A stretch of DNA of 64,000 nt, taken from Candidatus Kirkpatrickella diaphorinae. GTDB lineage: Bacteria > Pseudomonadota > Alphaproteobacteria > Acetobacterales > Acetobacteraceae. Positions 27,767 to 36,786 of this stretch are shown here, one piece after another. The notes below the pieces were generated by a model that made no database searches, was not told the DNA's origin, and worked only from the letters and a program-made list of their open reading frames with translations. Position numbers and translations under genes: made by a program. Location: NCBI RefSeq assembly GCF_025736875.1, contig NZ_CP107052.1, forward strand, positions 1,414,001-1,478,000. The letters are read 5' to 3'. How positions within the stretch are numbered: the stretch's first letter is position 1; each line of letters starts with the position of its first letter.

Positions 27767-27837
27767 ATCGTAAAATATAACGTATCACGCCGTGTTTAGC
27801 CATTCATCATGTCGTGTTTCTGAAGGGAACATTCATC

Positions 27838-28308
27838 ATGCGCTCAATGTCACGCCGTTTATTCAACTCTTCTATTTGCGCCATGGCTGCGACATCCATC
27901 GTCGCATTGTCATCGCCCGCCCAGGCAGCCCCGGATGCCCTCGGGAAGCCGGTGGCGCATTTCTCGCTGGAGGCGAAGTCCGCAGATATCGGGATTGGCT
28001 TCACCTGGGGTGAAGGCAAACTCACGTATAAAGGGCGCACGTACCGCTTCAAGGTTTCCGGCGGGAATATCGCAGCCGTCGGTTTCTCAAAAATCACCGC
28101 CACAGGCACGGTTTATAATCTGAAAAACCTGCATGATTTTGACGGTGGCTATGCTGCGCTCGATGGTGATGCCACGCTTGATCGCGGTATTGGTGGCGCG
28201 GTCATGAGCAATAGTAACGGCGTCAAAGTCAAATTCACATCAGCCACACGCGGTGCGCATCTGGCCGCAGGCGCGCAGGGACTTTCCTTCCAGATACGGG
28301 AGAAATAA
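27838..28308 (+). CDS. Exported protein of unknown function
   Basis: A 156-residue protein from ATG 27838 (AAGGGAA upstream); a GTG at 27814 is also in frame. A clear Sec signal peptide ends near SSPAQA-AP (about residue 30). The mature part is Gly-rich and beta-like, with GIGFTWGEGKLTYKGRTYRFKV, a VYNLKNLHDFDG segment and alternating small residues. No enzyme motif or Cys is present. It looks like a small periplasmic or surface beta protein; I cannot name a family. It ends in a strong bidirectional terminator. Confidence 0.75.
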   Translation: MRSMSRRLFNSSICAMAATSIVALSSPAQAAPDALGKPVAHFSLEAKSADIGIGFTWGEGKLTYKGRTYRFKVSGGNIAAVGFSKITATGTVYNLKNLHDFDGGYAALDGDATLDRGIGGAVMSNSNGVKVKFTSATRGAHLAAGAQGLSFQIREK

Positions 28309-28320
28309 GCATCTGACGTT

Positions 28321-28348
28321 ATAAAAGGCGGGGTGACCCGCCTTTTAT
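28321..28348. terminator. Bidirectional intrinsic terminator
   Basis: ATAAAAGGCGGG (28321-28332), loop GTGA, then CCCGCCTTTTAT (28337-28348): a perfect 12-bp stem with A-rich and T-rich flanks. It serves the exported-protein gene on the plus strand and bioA on the minus strand. Confidence 0.88.
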
Positions 28349-28397
28349 CCGCCCCTTGACCGCGTCCACGCGCCATGATTTTCGCGCGGTCGACACA

Positions 28398-29681
28398 TCA
28401 CGGCAATTTCCTGAACGCCCCCGCTTGCACTGCGTCGTAAACAGCGCTGGTCAGGCGGCACAAGGTGGCTTCATCCATGGTAAAGGCCGGCGTCAGATAG
28501 ATAATATTGCGGAACGGCCTTATCCATACGCCTGACGCGATAAAAGCCGCCTTAAGCCGATTCATATCCTCGATCGCCGCAATCTCCACGACGCCGATCG
28601 CCCCCATGACACGAACATCGCGCACATTGGGTAAATCCCGGCATTTCTCTAATTCCCGCTGCATGATTTCTGCGATCTTCCGCACCTGCGCCAATCGGGG
28701 TTGATGGCGGAAAAGTTCGAGTGACGCACACGCGGCGGCGCAGGCGAGCGGGTTGCCCATGAAAGTCGGGCCGTGCATCAACGCCGCTTTCGGGTCATCC
28801 GACAGGAAGGCATCGAAGACATGCCTGCGCGCCACCGTCGCGGCGAGCGCCATGGTGCCACCCGTCAAAGCTTTGGATAAAGTGATGATATCCGGGATCA
28901 CGCCCGCCTGCTCACAGGCAAACATCGTGCCCGTCCGGCCGAACCCGGTAAAGACCTCGTCAAAAATCAGCAGGACATTATAGCGATCCGCGAAGTCACG
29001 CAGTTTTTTGAGGACAGAAGGCGGATGGAAGATCATCCCCCCCGCCCCCTGTACTAGTGGCTCCACAATCATGGCGGCCATGTTGTCGGATGATTGCTGG
29101 AGTAAACGCTCTAAAGCCGCCTCATCCTCAGATGTGACAGGAAGGGGCTGCACATATTGGCGTGGCAATACCCCCGAGAAGAGGTGGTGCATCCCCTCCT
29201 CCGGGTCACAGATCGCCATAGTGGCCTGGGTATCGCCATGATAGCCACCGGTAAAAGAGAGAATGCGCGTTTTGCCCGTTTGCCCCCTATTAAGCCAATA
29301 TTGGATCGCCATTTTCAGGGCGACTTCCACCGCAACGGAACCGGATTCGGAGAAGAAAACGTGATCCAGATCGCCGGGCAGGCACGTCGCAAGCGCCTCT
29401 GACAATGCCAATGCCGGGCGATGAACCATCCCGCCCAGCATGATATGCGGCATGTCGTCCAATTGGCGACGGACGGCAGCGGCAATATCCGGGTGGTTAT
29501 AGCCGTGACATGCCGTCCACCAGGAAGCGACACCATCATCCAGATGACGCCCATCTTCAAGAATGATTTTCGTGCCCGTCGTGCGCGCAGCCGTCAGAGG
29601 CGGTGCGGTGATTTGCATCTGTGTGTAAGGCAACCAGAGGTGATTGCCGCCGGGACGCGCCATTAATCGAGTCACTTCCAT
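28398..29681 (-). CDS. bioA: BioA, adenosylmethionine-8-amino-7-oxononanoate aminotransferase
   Basis: A 427-residue class III PLP aminotransferase. The substrate-specific start HLWLPYTQMQ, DGVASWWTACHGYNHP, GGYHGDT, DEVFTGFGRTG (Asp241) and the PLP lysine Lys270 in TLSKALTGGT are typical for BioA. It converts 8-amino-7-oxononanoate to 7,8-diaminopelargonate with S-adenosylmethionine as amino donor. It is divergent from bioF-bioH-bioC-bioD with about 115 bp between starts. Confidence 0.96.
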   Translation of the reverse strand: MEVTRLMARPGGNHLWLPYTQMQITAPPLTAARTTGTKIILEDGRHLDDGVASWWTACHGYNHPDIAAAVRRQLDDMPHIMLGGMVHRPALALSEALATCLPGDLDHVFFSESGSVAVEVALKMAIQYWLNRGQTGKTRILSFTGGYHGDTQATMAICDPEEGMHHLFSGVLPRQYVQPLPVTSEDEAALERLLQQSSDNMAAMIVEPLVQGAGGMIFHPPSVLKKLRDFADRYNVLLIFDEVFTGFGRTGTMFACEQAGVIPDIITLSKALTGGTMALAATVARRHVFDAFLSDDPKAALMHGPTFMGNPLACAAACASLELFRHQPRLAQVRKIAEIMQRELEKCRDLPNVRDVRVMGAIGVVEIAAIEDMNRLKAAFIASGVWIRPFRNIIYLTPAFTMDEATLCRLTSAVYDAVQAGAFRKLP

Positions 29682-29795
29682 TTAACGGGATCTGTCGACT
29701 CATTTACCGCCATCCTGAAACGAGGTCAAAATGCAGCGCCGCCGCAATTTCGGGGCGGGAATTGACAAGTGGGGCGCTTAGCGTCACGAGGGCAC

Positions 29796-30974
29796 ATGTC
29801 TCGTTTTGACCCTATCTTCCAGAAATCGCTCGCGCAGCGTAAAAATGCGGGGCTTTTCCGGCAGGCGCTGCCAGCGCATCCCGCGCCGAACCCTCATGCG
29901 GCGCGGCGCCATGATTTCCGCAGCAATGATTACCTTGGCCTGTCCCACCATGAAAAACTGGCATCCCGCGCGGCCTTGTGGGCGCAGGAATATGGAAGTG
30001 GCGCGGGTGCGTCCCGCCTCGTCTCCGGCACACTTGCCGCGCATGAGTTGGTTGAGTCGAAACTTGCCGCGCTCAAATCGACTGAGAGCGCCTTGTTGTT
30101 TCCATCTGGGTTTCAGGCGAATATCGGCGTGTTATCGGCGCTGCTCAACCTGTCGATGGAGGCCACTGGCGAGGCACCTTCCATCTATATGGACCGACTT
30201 AACCATGCGAGCCTGCATTTAGCGTGCAACGCGGCAGGTGTGCGGCAGAAGCGCTTTCGTCACAATGACGTCAATCACCTTCAGGATCTTCTCAAACGCG
30301 ACACCGCGTCGAAGGGGCTGCGCTTTATCGTGACGGAAAGCGTCTTCTCCATGGATGGCGACCGCGCACCGTTGGAAGATCTCCGCCTGTTGGCTGATCG
30401 TTACGACGCTTTTCTCTATATTGACGACGCCCATGCAACCGGCATTTTGGGGGAGGCCGGGTGCGGCCTCGCCAGTGCGGTCAAGCCTGACCTCATACTC
30501 GGCACATGTGGCAAGGCTCTGGGATCCATGGGGGCATTTATTGCCGTGTCTCAAACCCTGCGTGACTGGGTCACCAATCATTGTGCCTCCTTTATTTACA
30601 GCACGGCCGTCGCCCCCCCGATCCTCGGGGCCATTGACGCGGCGCTTGACGTCCTGCCCGACATGACGGCGGAACGGGAAAACGTGGCCACCATGGCGGC
30701 ATGTTTGCGGCAGAAACTCTATGAAGCCGGACTTGCGACAGGGGCGTCATCCACGCAGATCGTCCCTTTCATGGTCGGTGATAATGAGGCGGCTCTCGAA
30801 ATCGCAGCTCGTCTCAGAAAGGAAAATATCTACGCCACCGCGATCCGACCGCCGACGGTGCCCAGCCACACGGCGCGGCTGAGATTGGCCCTCCATGCCG
30901 GGCTGACGCGGGAAGATGTGCTGACCTGCGCCGAGAAGCTGATCGAAATCCATAATGACGTGATCGGCATATGA
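29796..30974 (+). CDS. bioF: BioF, 8-amino-7-oxononanoate synthase
   Basis: About 392 residues from ATG 29796 (GAGGG upstream); an earlier in-frame start at 29769 adds nine residues. An alpha-oxoamine synthase: FRSNDYLGLS, GSGAGASRLVSGT, DDAHATG, and the PLP lysine in GTCGKALGSMG. It condenses pimeloyl-ACP with alanine. It leads a tightly packed operon and overlaps the next gene by 4 nt. Confidence 0.95.
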   Translation: MSRFDPIFQKSLAQRKNAGLFRQALPAHPAPNPHAARRHDFRSNDYLGLSHHEKLASRAALWAQEYGSGAGASRLVSGTLAAHELVESKLAALKSTESALLFPSGFQANIGVLSALLNLSMEATGEAPSIYMDRLNHASLHLACNAAGVRQKRFRHNDVNHLQDLLKRDTASKGLRFIVTESVFSMDGDRAPLEDLRLLADRYDAFLYIDDAHATGILGEAGCGLASAVKPDLILGTCGKALGSMGAFIAVSQTLRDWVTNHCASFIYSTAVAPPILGAIDAALDVLPDMTAERENVATMAACLRQKLYEAGLATGASSTQIVPFMVGDNEAALEIAARLRKENIYATAIRPPTVPSHTARLRLALHAGLTREDVLTCAEKLIEIHNDVIGI

Positions 30975-31657
30975 TGACAGGCCGTCGTCCTGACCTCGCA
31001 ACGGGACATGCGGGTGAAGGGCCTGAACTGGTCCTGATGCATGGCTGGGGATATGACGCCACATTATGGGACGATGTGGCACCTCTCCTGGCGCCGCTTG
31101 CCGTCACAAAGCTTGAGGCCGGTTATTTCGGCGCTGCGCCCTTCCTCACCCTGCCGACCCGCCCTTTCATCGCCATCGGGCATTCCGCCGGCGGGCTGTG
31201 GTTTCTGAAGCAAAATCTGGCTCATTGCCGGGCCGTCATTCTGATCAACAGCTTCACCCGCTTCACACGCGGCGAAGACTTCCCGTCGGGTCAGGCAGCG
31301 TCCATTCTTGCGCGCATGTCACGTCGCCTTGCCACCGCGCCGAAGGATGTCATCACCACATTCCGTAAAAATATCGGTGACAGCAGCGCTTTCTGTCATC
31401 CAGTTACGGATCGATTGATGTCTGGCCTCGCTGACCTCTCGGCGGATGACGCCCGACACCAGGCACGCATCATGACGCCGCCCATCCATGCGCTCGCCGG
31501 GTCGGACGATCCGCTTATTCCTTCGCCTCTATCCCGCATGTGTTTTGAAAATCCGCATCATCTTGCATGGGCAGAGGGCGGTCATATGCTCCCCCTGACC
31601 CAGCCACATTTATGCGCCCGATTTATCAGAAATATTTTTGACGATTTGCACCCATGA
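30971..31657 (+). CDS. bioH: Alpha/beta hydrolase, probable pimeloyl-ACP methyl ester esterase (BioH role)
   Basis: A 228-residue hydrolase with the nucleophile elbow GHSAGG, Asp in AGSDDPLIP and His in EGGHMLPLTQP. It starts with MHGWGYDATLWDD as BioH does. Position between bioF and bioC, with 4-nt overlaps on both sides, supports the BioH role: removing the methyl group that BioC adds, after chain elongation. Sequence alone would only say alpha/beta hydrolase. Confidence 0.82.
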   Translation: MMTGRRPDLATGHAGEGPELVLMHGWGYDATLWDDVAPLLAPLAVTKLEAGYFGAAPFLTLPTRPFIAIGHSAGGLWFLKQNLAHCRAVILINSFTRFTRGEDFPSGQAASILARMSRRLATAPKDVITTFRKNIGDSSAFCHPVTDRLMSGLADLSADDARHQARIMTPPIHALAGSDDPLIPSPLSRMCFENPHHLAWAEGGHMLPLTQPHLCARFIRNIFDDLHP

Positions 31658-32442
31658 ACCCGGCTGACATCGCGCGGGGTTTCAACCGCGCCACATTTTA
31701 TGACGAAGCCGCACGCGTGCAGGCGCGGACAGCAATATTATTGCGCGACCAGCTCGCCGGGATTTATACCGCACGCGCAGCGCCGCGGCGTATTCTTGAA
31801 ATCGGCAGCGGCACGGGGTTGATGACGGCGGCGCTGCTCAACCTCTTTCCGCAAGCCGAACTGATTGTGACGGATCTCTCCCGGGACATGCTGGCACGAT
31901 GCCGCGAGAAGATGCGTTCGCAATATCCCGCGCGGCCCGTCACCTACATCGCGATGGATGGTGAACGCCCCAGCCTGATCCCGTCTTTTGACCTGATCTG
32001 CTCCAACTTCTGCGTGCAATGGTTTCAAAATCGCCGGGAAAGTTTTGAGCATCTCCGCCGCCTTTTACGAGATGAGGGGGTCATGGCGCTTTCAACGCTT
32101 GCTGAGGGCAGTTTCCGGGAATGGCATATGGCCTGCGCCGCCGCTGGCATTTCCGCGGGCTTCGGCCCATGGCCGTCACTGACGACTCTCACGGCGGAAT
32201 TTCCGCAGGAGGGCACGTCGACATGGGCCGCCCACCGCCTGACCGACCCGGTCGGGAGCGGGCGGCAATTTCTGCGGGATATCAGACGGATCGGCGCGGC
32301 GCCATCCGGTTTTGCGAAGCGCTCACTCTCCCCCCAGGCTCTGACGCGTGTCCTGACATTATTTGACCAAGCGGGCACGTCCATGACTTACGAGGTCGCG
32401 ATCGGCATATATTTCGCGCAGGAGGCTCGGCATGAAGGCTGA
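31654..32442 (+). CDS. bioC: BioC, malonyl-ACP O-methyltransferase
   Basis: A 262-residue class I methyltransferase. It begins with the BioC-typical FNRATFYDEAARVQ, followed by the SAM motif ILEIGSGTGLMTAAL and the SNFCVQWFQN segment. It methylates malonyl-ACP to prime pimelate synthesis. It overlaps bioH by 4 nt and bioD by 11 nt. Confidence 0.92.
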   Translation: MNPADIARGFNRATFYDEAARVQARTAILLRDQLAGIYTARAAPRRILEIGSGTGLMTAALLNLFPQAELIVTDLSRDMLARCREKMRSQYPARPVTYIAMDGERPSLIPSFDLICSNFCVQWFQNRRESFEHLRRLLRDEGVMALSTLAEGSFREWHMACAAAGISAGFGPWPSLTTLTAEFPQEGTSTWAAHRLTDPVGSGRQFLRDIRRIGAAPSGFAKRSLSPQALTRVLTLFDQAGTSMTYEVAIGIYFAQEARHEG

Positions 32443-33103
32443 TCAAAGCGGAAGAGCCGGGTTTTTCATCACCGGCACAGGCACAGGCGTGGGTAAAACG
32501 CTCGTCTCAGCCCTCATGACAATGGCTCTCGATGGTGATTATTGGAAGCCCCTTCAAACCGGCCTCGCCGAGGATGTTTGCGACACGGCCGACATAACCT
32601 CCCTGACAAGGTTACCGCCTGAACGCAGTCATGCGCCCCTTTATCAGTTTGATGCCCCCCTATCGCCCTGGAGTGCGGCGCGGCGCGCTGGCGGTCATGT
32701 CGATTTATCCCGCATCTCTTTGCCAGCCACAACGCGCCCCCTCGTGATTGAAGGAGCCGGGGGACTGATGGTGCCACTTAATGCCGAGCAGCTCATGATT
32801 GATTTGATCGCGACATGCCAACTGCCCGTCATCCTTGTGGTCGGGACCGGGCTGGGCAGCATCAATCATGCGCTATTGAGTCTGGAAGCCCTGCGCAGGC
32901 GGGATCTCCCGATTGCCGGGATCGTGATGAACGGTGCGCCGCATGCTGACGATAAGGACCTCATCCTGCATTTTGGCGGGGCGCTGCCGTGCGCCTCCAT
33001 CCCGCATCTGCCCGATCTGACAAAGGAAAGTTTGAATATAGAGGCCGCGCGGCTTCGGGGGATTTTCCCCACCCGTCAGAGCAATGAAACCACGCGACCG
33101 TAA
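32432..33103 (+). CDS. bioD: BioD, dethiobiotin synthetase
   Basis: A 223-residue enzyme with the P-loop GTGTGVGKTLVSA, YWKPLQTG and VIEGAGGLMVPL. It closes the ureido ring using CO2 and ATP. Last gene of the operon; bioB, the final biotin step, is not in the window. The gene is convergent with the coiled-coil protein gene. Confidence 0.95.
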   Translation: MKADQSGRAGFFITGTGTGVGKTLVSALMTMALDGDYWKPLQTGLAEDVCDTADITSLTRLPPERSHAPLYQFDAPLSPWSAARRAGGHVDLSRISLPATTRPLVIEGAGGLMVPLNAEQLMIDLIATCQLPVILVVGTGLGSINHALLSLEALRRRDLPIAGIVMNGAPHADDKDLILHFGGALPCASIPHLPDLTKESLNIEAARLRGIFPTRQSNETTRP

Positions 33104-33124
33104 ATTTACAGGATCTGCGTCGGC

Positions 33125-33619
33125 TCAGTGCGACAGATCTTTGAAATCCTTTTTCGTCTTTGACACGAAATTGCTGAGTTTACGGTCGTGACGCTGGCGG
33201 GATTCCTGCCAATCCTTGACGCGTTGACGCCCTGCTTCGAGGCGCTTCTTCCGTGCGTCAGACAAGGCGGCGGACTTCTTCTTCAGATTATCAGCGTCTC
33301 CGACGAGCTTTTCCTTATCTGAGGACCATTTCGATTTCAGGCGGTCGCCCGACTCCTTGAGGCGCTGTTTCTGCGCTTTCTGCCAGTCAGCACCTTTTGA
33401 TTTCCAATCGTGATTGGATTTCTTCCAGCTTGCAGCCTTGTCATGGAGGCGCGTCTCAGCCGCGTCCATACGGTCGAGCAAATCCTGGCCATGATCACTG
33501 GATGACGATGCTGCTGCAGCATCGGACTGCGCCCGGCCATGTTGGGGATAAGCGAGGATCATCCCCATCGCCATGGCGGAAGCCAGACTTGTTTTGAGAA
33601 TTCTGGAGGCGGTTTTCAA
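33125..33619 (-). CDS. Exported, highly charged helical protein of unknown function
   Basis: From a TTG at 33619 (GGGAG 8 nt upstream) it has 164 residues; no ATG gives a complete signal peptide. The signal sequence (SLASAMAMGMILAYPQHGRAQ) ends near residue 31. The mature part is almost all Lys, Arg, Asp, Glu, Ser, Ala with heptad-like spacing, so a long helix or coiled coil in the periplasm is likely. Repeated W-x-K/S segments (ASWKKSNHDWKSKGADWQK) stand out. I recognise no family. The glycosyltransferase gene ends 19 bp upstream. Confidence 0.65.
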   Translation of the reverse strand: MKTASRILKTSLASAMAMGMILAYPQHGRAQSDAAAASSSSDHGQDLLDRMDAAETRLHDKAASWKKSNHDWKSKGADWQKAQKQRLKESGDRLKSKWSSDKEKLVGDADNLKKKSAALSDARKKRLEAGRQRVKDWQESRQRHDRKLSNFVSKTKKDFKDLSH

Positions 33620-33638
33620 TTTTTGACACTCCCATCTG

Positions 33639-34772
33639 TCAGGGTGTGGCAGGCGTTCCTGCCCTGTTGACCATTTTAAGTCGCAGCGCCTGCAAGCGGC
33701 GAATGGCGGGATGTGTATCAAATAACTGGGCGCGCTCAAGCCCACGTGCCGCGTAATTCGCGCGTTTGTGAGAATCCTGCATGAGGCTGAGCAGCGCCTC
33801 TTCCAGCTCATCCGGGGCATCCACCGCCGCGGTGAGGGCCGCATCACCTACCACTTCCGGCAGGCCACCACTGCCGGAGGAAATAACAGCGGCACCGCTC
33901 GCCATGGCCTCAAGCGCTGTCAGCCCGAAAGGCTCCGGCCATCGACTGGGAACAACCACAATGGCGGCCATGGCCATGATATCCAGCACCTGCTGGTGCA
34001 TCTGATAACCCGCAATCGTGATGCCGTGCTCCTCCGCCTCACGCTCCACCCGGTCGACAAAACTGGTGCGCGGGGCATTGAAGCGGAATCGGTCAGCGCC
34101 GACCATAACGGCGCGCCAGTTCGGCACCTGCTTGCGCACATGGCCCCAGGCCTGCACGAAACGATCCGCCCCCTTATCCGCCACGACACGCCCCACGAAG
34201 AGGACGATCGGCGCTTTCGCCTTCGGGCGCGGTGGCAGCGCGCCGAGATCGAGCGAATTGGGGAGGACATCGACATCCCCGGTATAGACATCCTCAAGAT
34301 AACGTTTCCGCAGCCAGCGTGAGACTGTCACGACCCGCACCTTGCGAATCAGGGCCTCACGTTGTGCCGGGGTGCGCGCGCCCTTCATACCCTGAGGGTC
34401 ATTATGCAGAAAGAGACTGACAGGCAGGCCACTCCGCGCCAAAGCATGGGCCATTGCCGGGCGGTTATGCACCTCCACGAGGTCAGGCCGAAACTTTTTG
34501 ATCAGTTGCTGCACGCCGATGCGGTAGCGGACCCCCTCCCGCGCCCACCGCCAGGGCAGGCCCGGTTCGGGCACGGCTTCAAACTGCCCGCCGGGCAGGA
34601 CAGGCCCGCTGATCCGCATCCCGACCACGATATCCTCAGGCTGCGCCAATCGCGAGGCCAGCAATGCGATGGCCCCTGCCTGGTCGGACGCGTAACCTTC
34701 CCGACGGGGGAGGACGATCATCGCCCGAGGTGCAGCTTCGATTGACCCGTTGACCTGTGCCTTCCGCATCAT
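33639..34772 (-). CDS. Glycosyltransferase family 4-like protein
   Basis: A 377-residue GT-B fold retaining transferase. The donor-binding EX7E motif is present (Glu280 to Glu288 in EPFGLTALEA), with LFVGRVVADKGADRFVQAW before it and HNDPQGM in the N-terminal domain. It transfers sugar from a nucleotide-sugar donor, probably at the membrane face, in envelope glycan synthesis. Acceptor and sugar are unknown. It is on the same strand as the NUDIX gene upstream (38 bp). Confidence 0.88.
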   Translation of the reverse strand: MMRKAQVNGSIEAAPRAMIVLPRREGYASDQAGAIALLASRLAQPEDIVVGMRISGPVLPGGQFEAVPEPGLPWRWAREGVRYRIGVQQLIKKFRPDLVEVHNRPAMAHALARSGLPVSLFLHNDPQGMKGARTPAQREALIRKVRVVTVSRWLRKRYLEDVYTGDVDVLPNSLDLGALPPRPKAKAPIVLFVGRVVADKGADRFVQAWGHVRKQVPNWRAVMVGADRFRFNAPRTSFVDRVEREAEEHGITIAGYQMHQQVLDIMAMAAIVVVPSRWPEPFGLTALEAMASGAAVISSGSGGLPEVVGDAALTAAVDAPDELEEALLSLMQDSHKRANYAARGLERAQLFDTHPAIRRLQALRLKMVNRAGTPATP

Positions 34773-34810
34773 TCAACCCCTCTTGCAGACGGTGACGCCC
34801 CGCTGCTGCC

Positions 34811-35443
34811 TTATTCAAAATCCGTCATCAAATCCGGCTGTTGATGATGGTCGAACATACGTTCTATCTGGTGCATCCGGACACGACCGGAAGAGAGGTC
34901 GGCCGGAATTTCATCCCGCGTGAACCAGCCCGTCCCGCATGTCTCATCCGTATTCTGCAGCGCGACCCCGCCCACAAGGCGACATATGTAGAATAATTTG
35001 GCACAACTGAAGACCTCCGGTCGATGGCCCTGACGGGCGCGGTCCCACAAAGCGGCAAGCTTGATGGGAGCGACGTCATAGCCGCTCTCCTCCCGCGCTT
35101 CCTTGACGGCATTTTCAGCCGTTGTGAGATTAACATCGGCCCAGCCACCCGGAAGCGTCCAGCGACCTGCATCGAGAGTCTCCCGCACCAGCAGGATGCG
35201 GCCCTCTTTGTCGAAAACAGCGGCGCGCACATCGATTTTAGGCGTGGCGTAACCGCTTTCCTGCGCATGGAGGAGGCGCAGGGTCGACGCATCCTCCCCC
35301 GACCGGATGGCGAGAAGGTCCGACGCAATATCGCGTAGACGGTGATAACGCGCGACATCATAGAGATTTGTACTGAAAGTCAGTCCATTCTGCGCGATGG
35401 CCTGCACCTCTCGACTGAGGGTCAACCAGTCCGGTTCCGTCAT
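34811..35443 (-). CDS. NUDIX hydrolase with helical N-terminal domain
   Basis: A 210-residue protein. The NUDIX box lies at residues 100-121 (GWADVNLTTAEN-AVKEAREESG) and keeps the core REESG metal-binding helix, though the first Glu of the textbook pattern is Leu, as in some relatives. The first 65 residues form the helical N-terminal domain of the ADP-ribose pyrophosphatase/YjhB-like subgroup. It hydrolyses a nucleoside diphosphate linked to another group; the substrate is unknown. Confidence 0.88.
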   Translation of the reverse strand: MTEPDWLTLSREVQAIAQNGLTFSTNLYDVARYHRLRDIASDLLAIRSGEDASTLRLLHAQESGYATPKIDVRAAVFDKEGRILLVRETLDAGRWTLPGGWADVNLTTAENAVKEAREESGYDVAPIKLAALWDRARQGHRPEVFSCAKLFYICRLVGGVALQNTDETCGTGWFTRDEIPADLSSGRVRMHQIERMFDHHQQPDLMTDFE

Positions 35444-35761
35444 CCCGTATCTCCCACGCTTCGTTTCTGCAATATAAACCGGGCTGAATCACTTAAAAAC
35501 CACTCAACGCGCACATTTTGCAGGGTCATCCGACCCTTCCGGAAAGGCCGGGCACAAGGTGTGAAACCGCCCTGAATGGCAACTCCTCGGACTTTACAGC
35601 GTCGTTGAATCATGAGCATTCTTTGATTCTGGAATTCGGTCTCAACCGCGACGCTGTAGGTTCTGACCGCGTGAAGGTGAATGATCTGGTCACACGCATC
35701 GCCGATCCGGGAGCTTCTTTTGAAAACCGATTCACCATTGTCGGCCTTTTTTCCGGCCTCA
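35444..35761. other. Spacer between divergent NUDIX and DUF2272 genes
   Basis: Holds the two divergent promoters presumably, but I see no consensus pair. The DUF2272 frame is open from 35681 (ATG with AAGG just upstream), so the right end may be coding. Confidence 0.4.
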
Positions 35762-36682
35762 ATGCGCTGCATAACCCCCGCCTGGGGGCATGTTCTGCCT
35801 GTCATGACCATGGTCAGCGCCCTGTTGATAATGTCCGCATGCAGCGCCCCACCCCGCCCCACCGGCGCATCAGGTGGCGTGGTGTATGACGCGGATGGCC
35901 GGGCAAGCTGGTCCAGCTATAATCACGCGCCGGATTTCGCGACACTGAATTATGAGCCCTTCAACCGGCAGGATGCGGTGGCCATCGCCCTGCGTGAATG
36001 GCGCCTCTTCGGCAGCCCCGTCGTGGATGATGACCCGGAATCCCGTCCCGATAATGCTGATCCCAGCCTCAAGCCTGAGCGCATGCCGGGATTATGGCAG
36101 CGCGTCGGTGAATATTGGTGGATCGGGCAGAATGCCGGCGCGCATCAGGTTGGCTGGACAGGCAAGCAGGATGGCACAGGGCGGCGCTTTCCGGCGCGGG
36201 ATGACGGTAATTACGCGTGGTCCGCAGCTTTTATCTCCTATGTCATGCGGATTGATGGCGCGAATAGCCGCTTCCCCTATTCTCCTAATCACGCGACCTA
36301 CATCAATGCCGCTGTCTCCGGCCAGACATCGGGCCTGATTGCCCGCCGCCCCTCCGATTATGCGCCTCAATTGGGTGACCTCATCTGTGTCGGGCGCGGG
36401 CGCAGCCGCGACATTACATACGCGATGCTTCCTACGGCGCGGAATTTCCCGTCCCATTGCGGCATCATTGTCGGCACAGGTCAGAGTGGCGCGCCTTTCG
36501 GGCGGCAGATCAGCATGATCGGGGGCAATGTCATGGACGCTGTCGCCCTTACCCACGTCCCGACAGACGCCGCCGGAAGGCTGGCGGACAGCTCCGGGCA
36601 GAGTTATGACAGCCGCTATAACTGGCTGACTGTTCTGCAGGTAAGATATGATGCGGAGCAGGAGCCGGATGCCGGGATGTAA
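35762..36682 (+). CDS. DUF2272 lipoprotein
   Basis: From ATG 35762 it has 306 residues with a lipoprotein signal ending in the lipobox MSAC (Cys27); an ATG at 35681 would add 27 residues in front of the signal. The DUF2272 domain covers about residues 60-290: WSAAFISYVMRIDGANSRFPYSPNHATYI, GDLICVGRGRS and the SHCGIIVG segment. The pattern Cys or Ser near the helix start plus SHCGIIV recalls NlpC/P60 or CHAP hydrolases. Activity is not established. It is probably attached to a membrane facing the periplasm. Confidence 0.82.
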   Translation: MRCITPAWGHVLPVMTMVSALLIMSACSAPPRPTGASGGVVYDADGRASWSSYNHAPDFATLNYEPFNRQDAVAIALREWRLFGSPVVDDDPESRPDNADPSLKPERMPGLWQRVGEYWWIGQNAGAHQVGWTGKQDGTGRRFPARDDGNYAWSAAFISYVMRIDGANSRFPYSPNHATYINAAVSGQTSGLIARRPSDYAPQLGDLICVGRGRSRDITYAMLPTARNFPSHCGIIVGTGQSGAPFGRQISMIGGNVMDAVALTHVPTDAAGRLADSSGQSYDSRYNWLTVLQVRYDAEQEPDAGM

Positions 36683-36786
36683 CCTGTCTACCAAGGTTTC
36701 GAAGCTTCAACGCCACGCGCATTGAAACCCTGATGTCGGCTTCCCATCTCAACAGCTTCCCATAAATTTGAGGAAGTCACGTCAAG

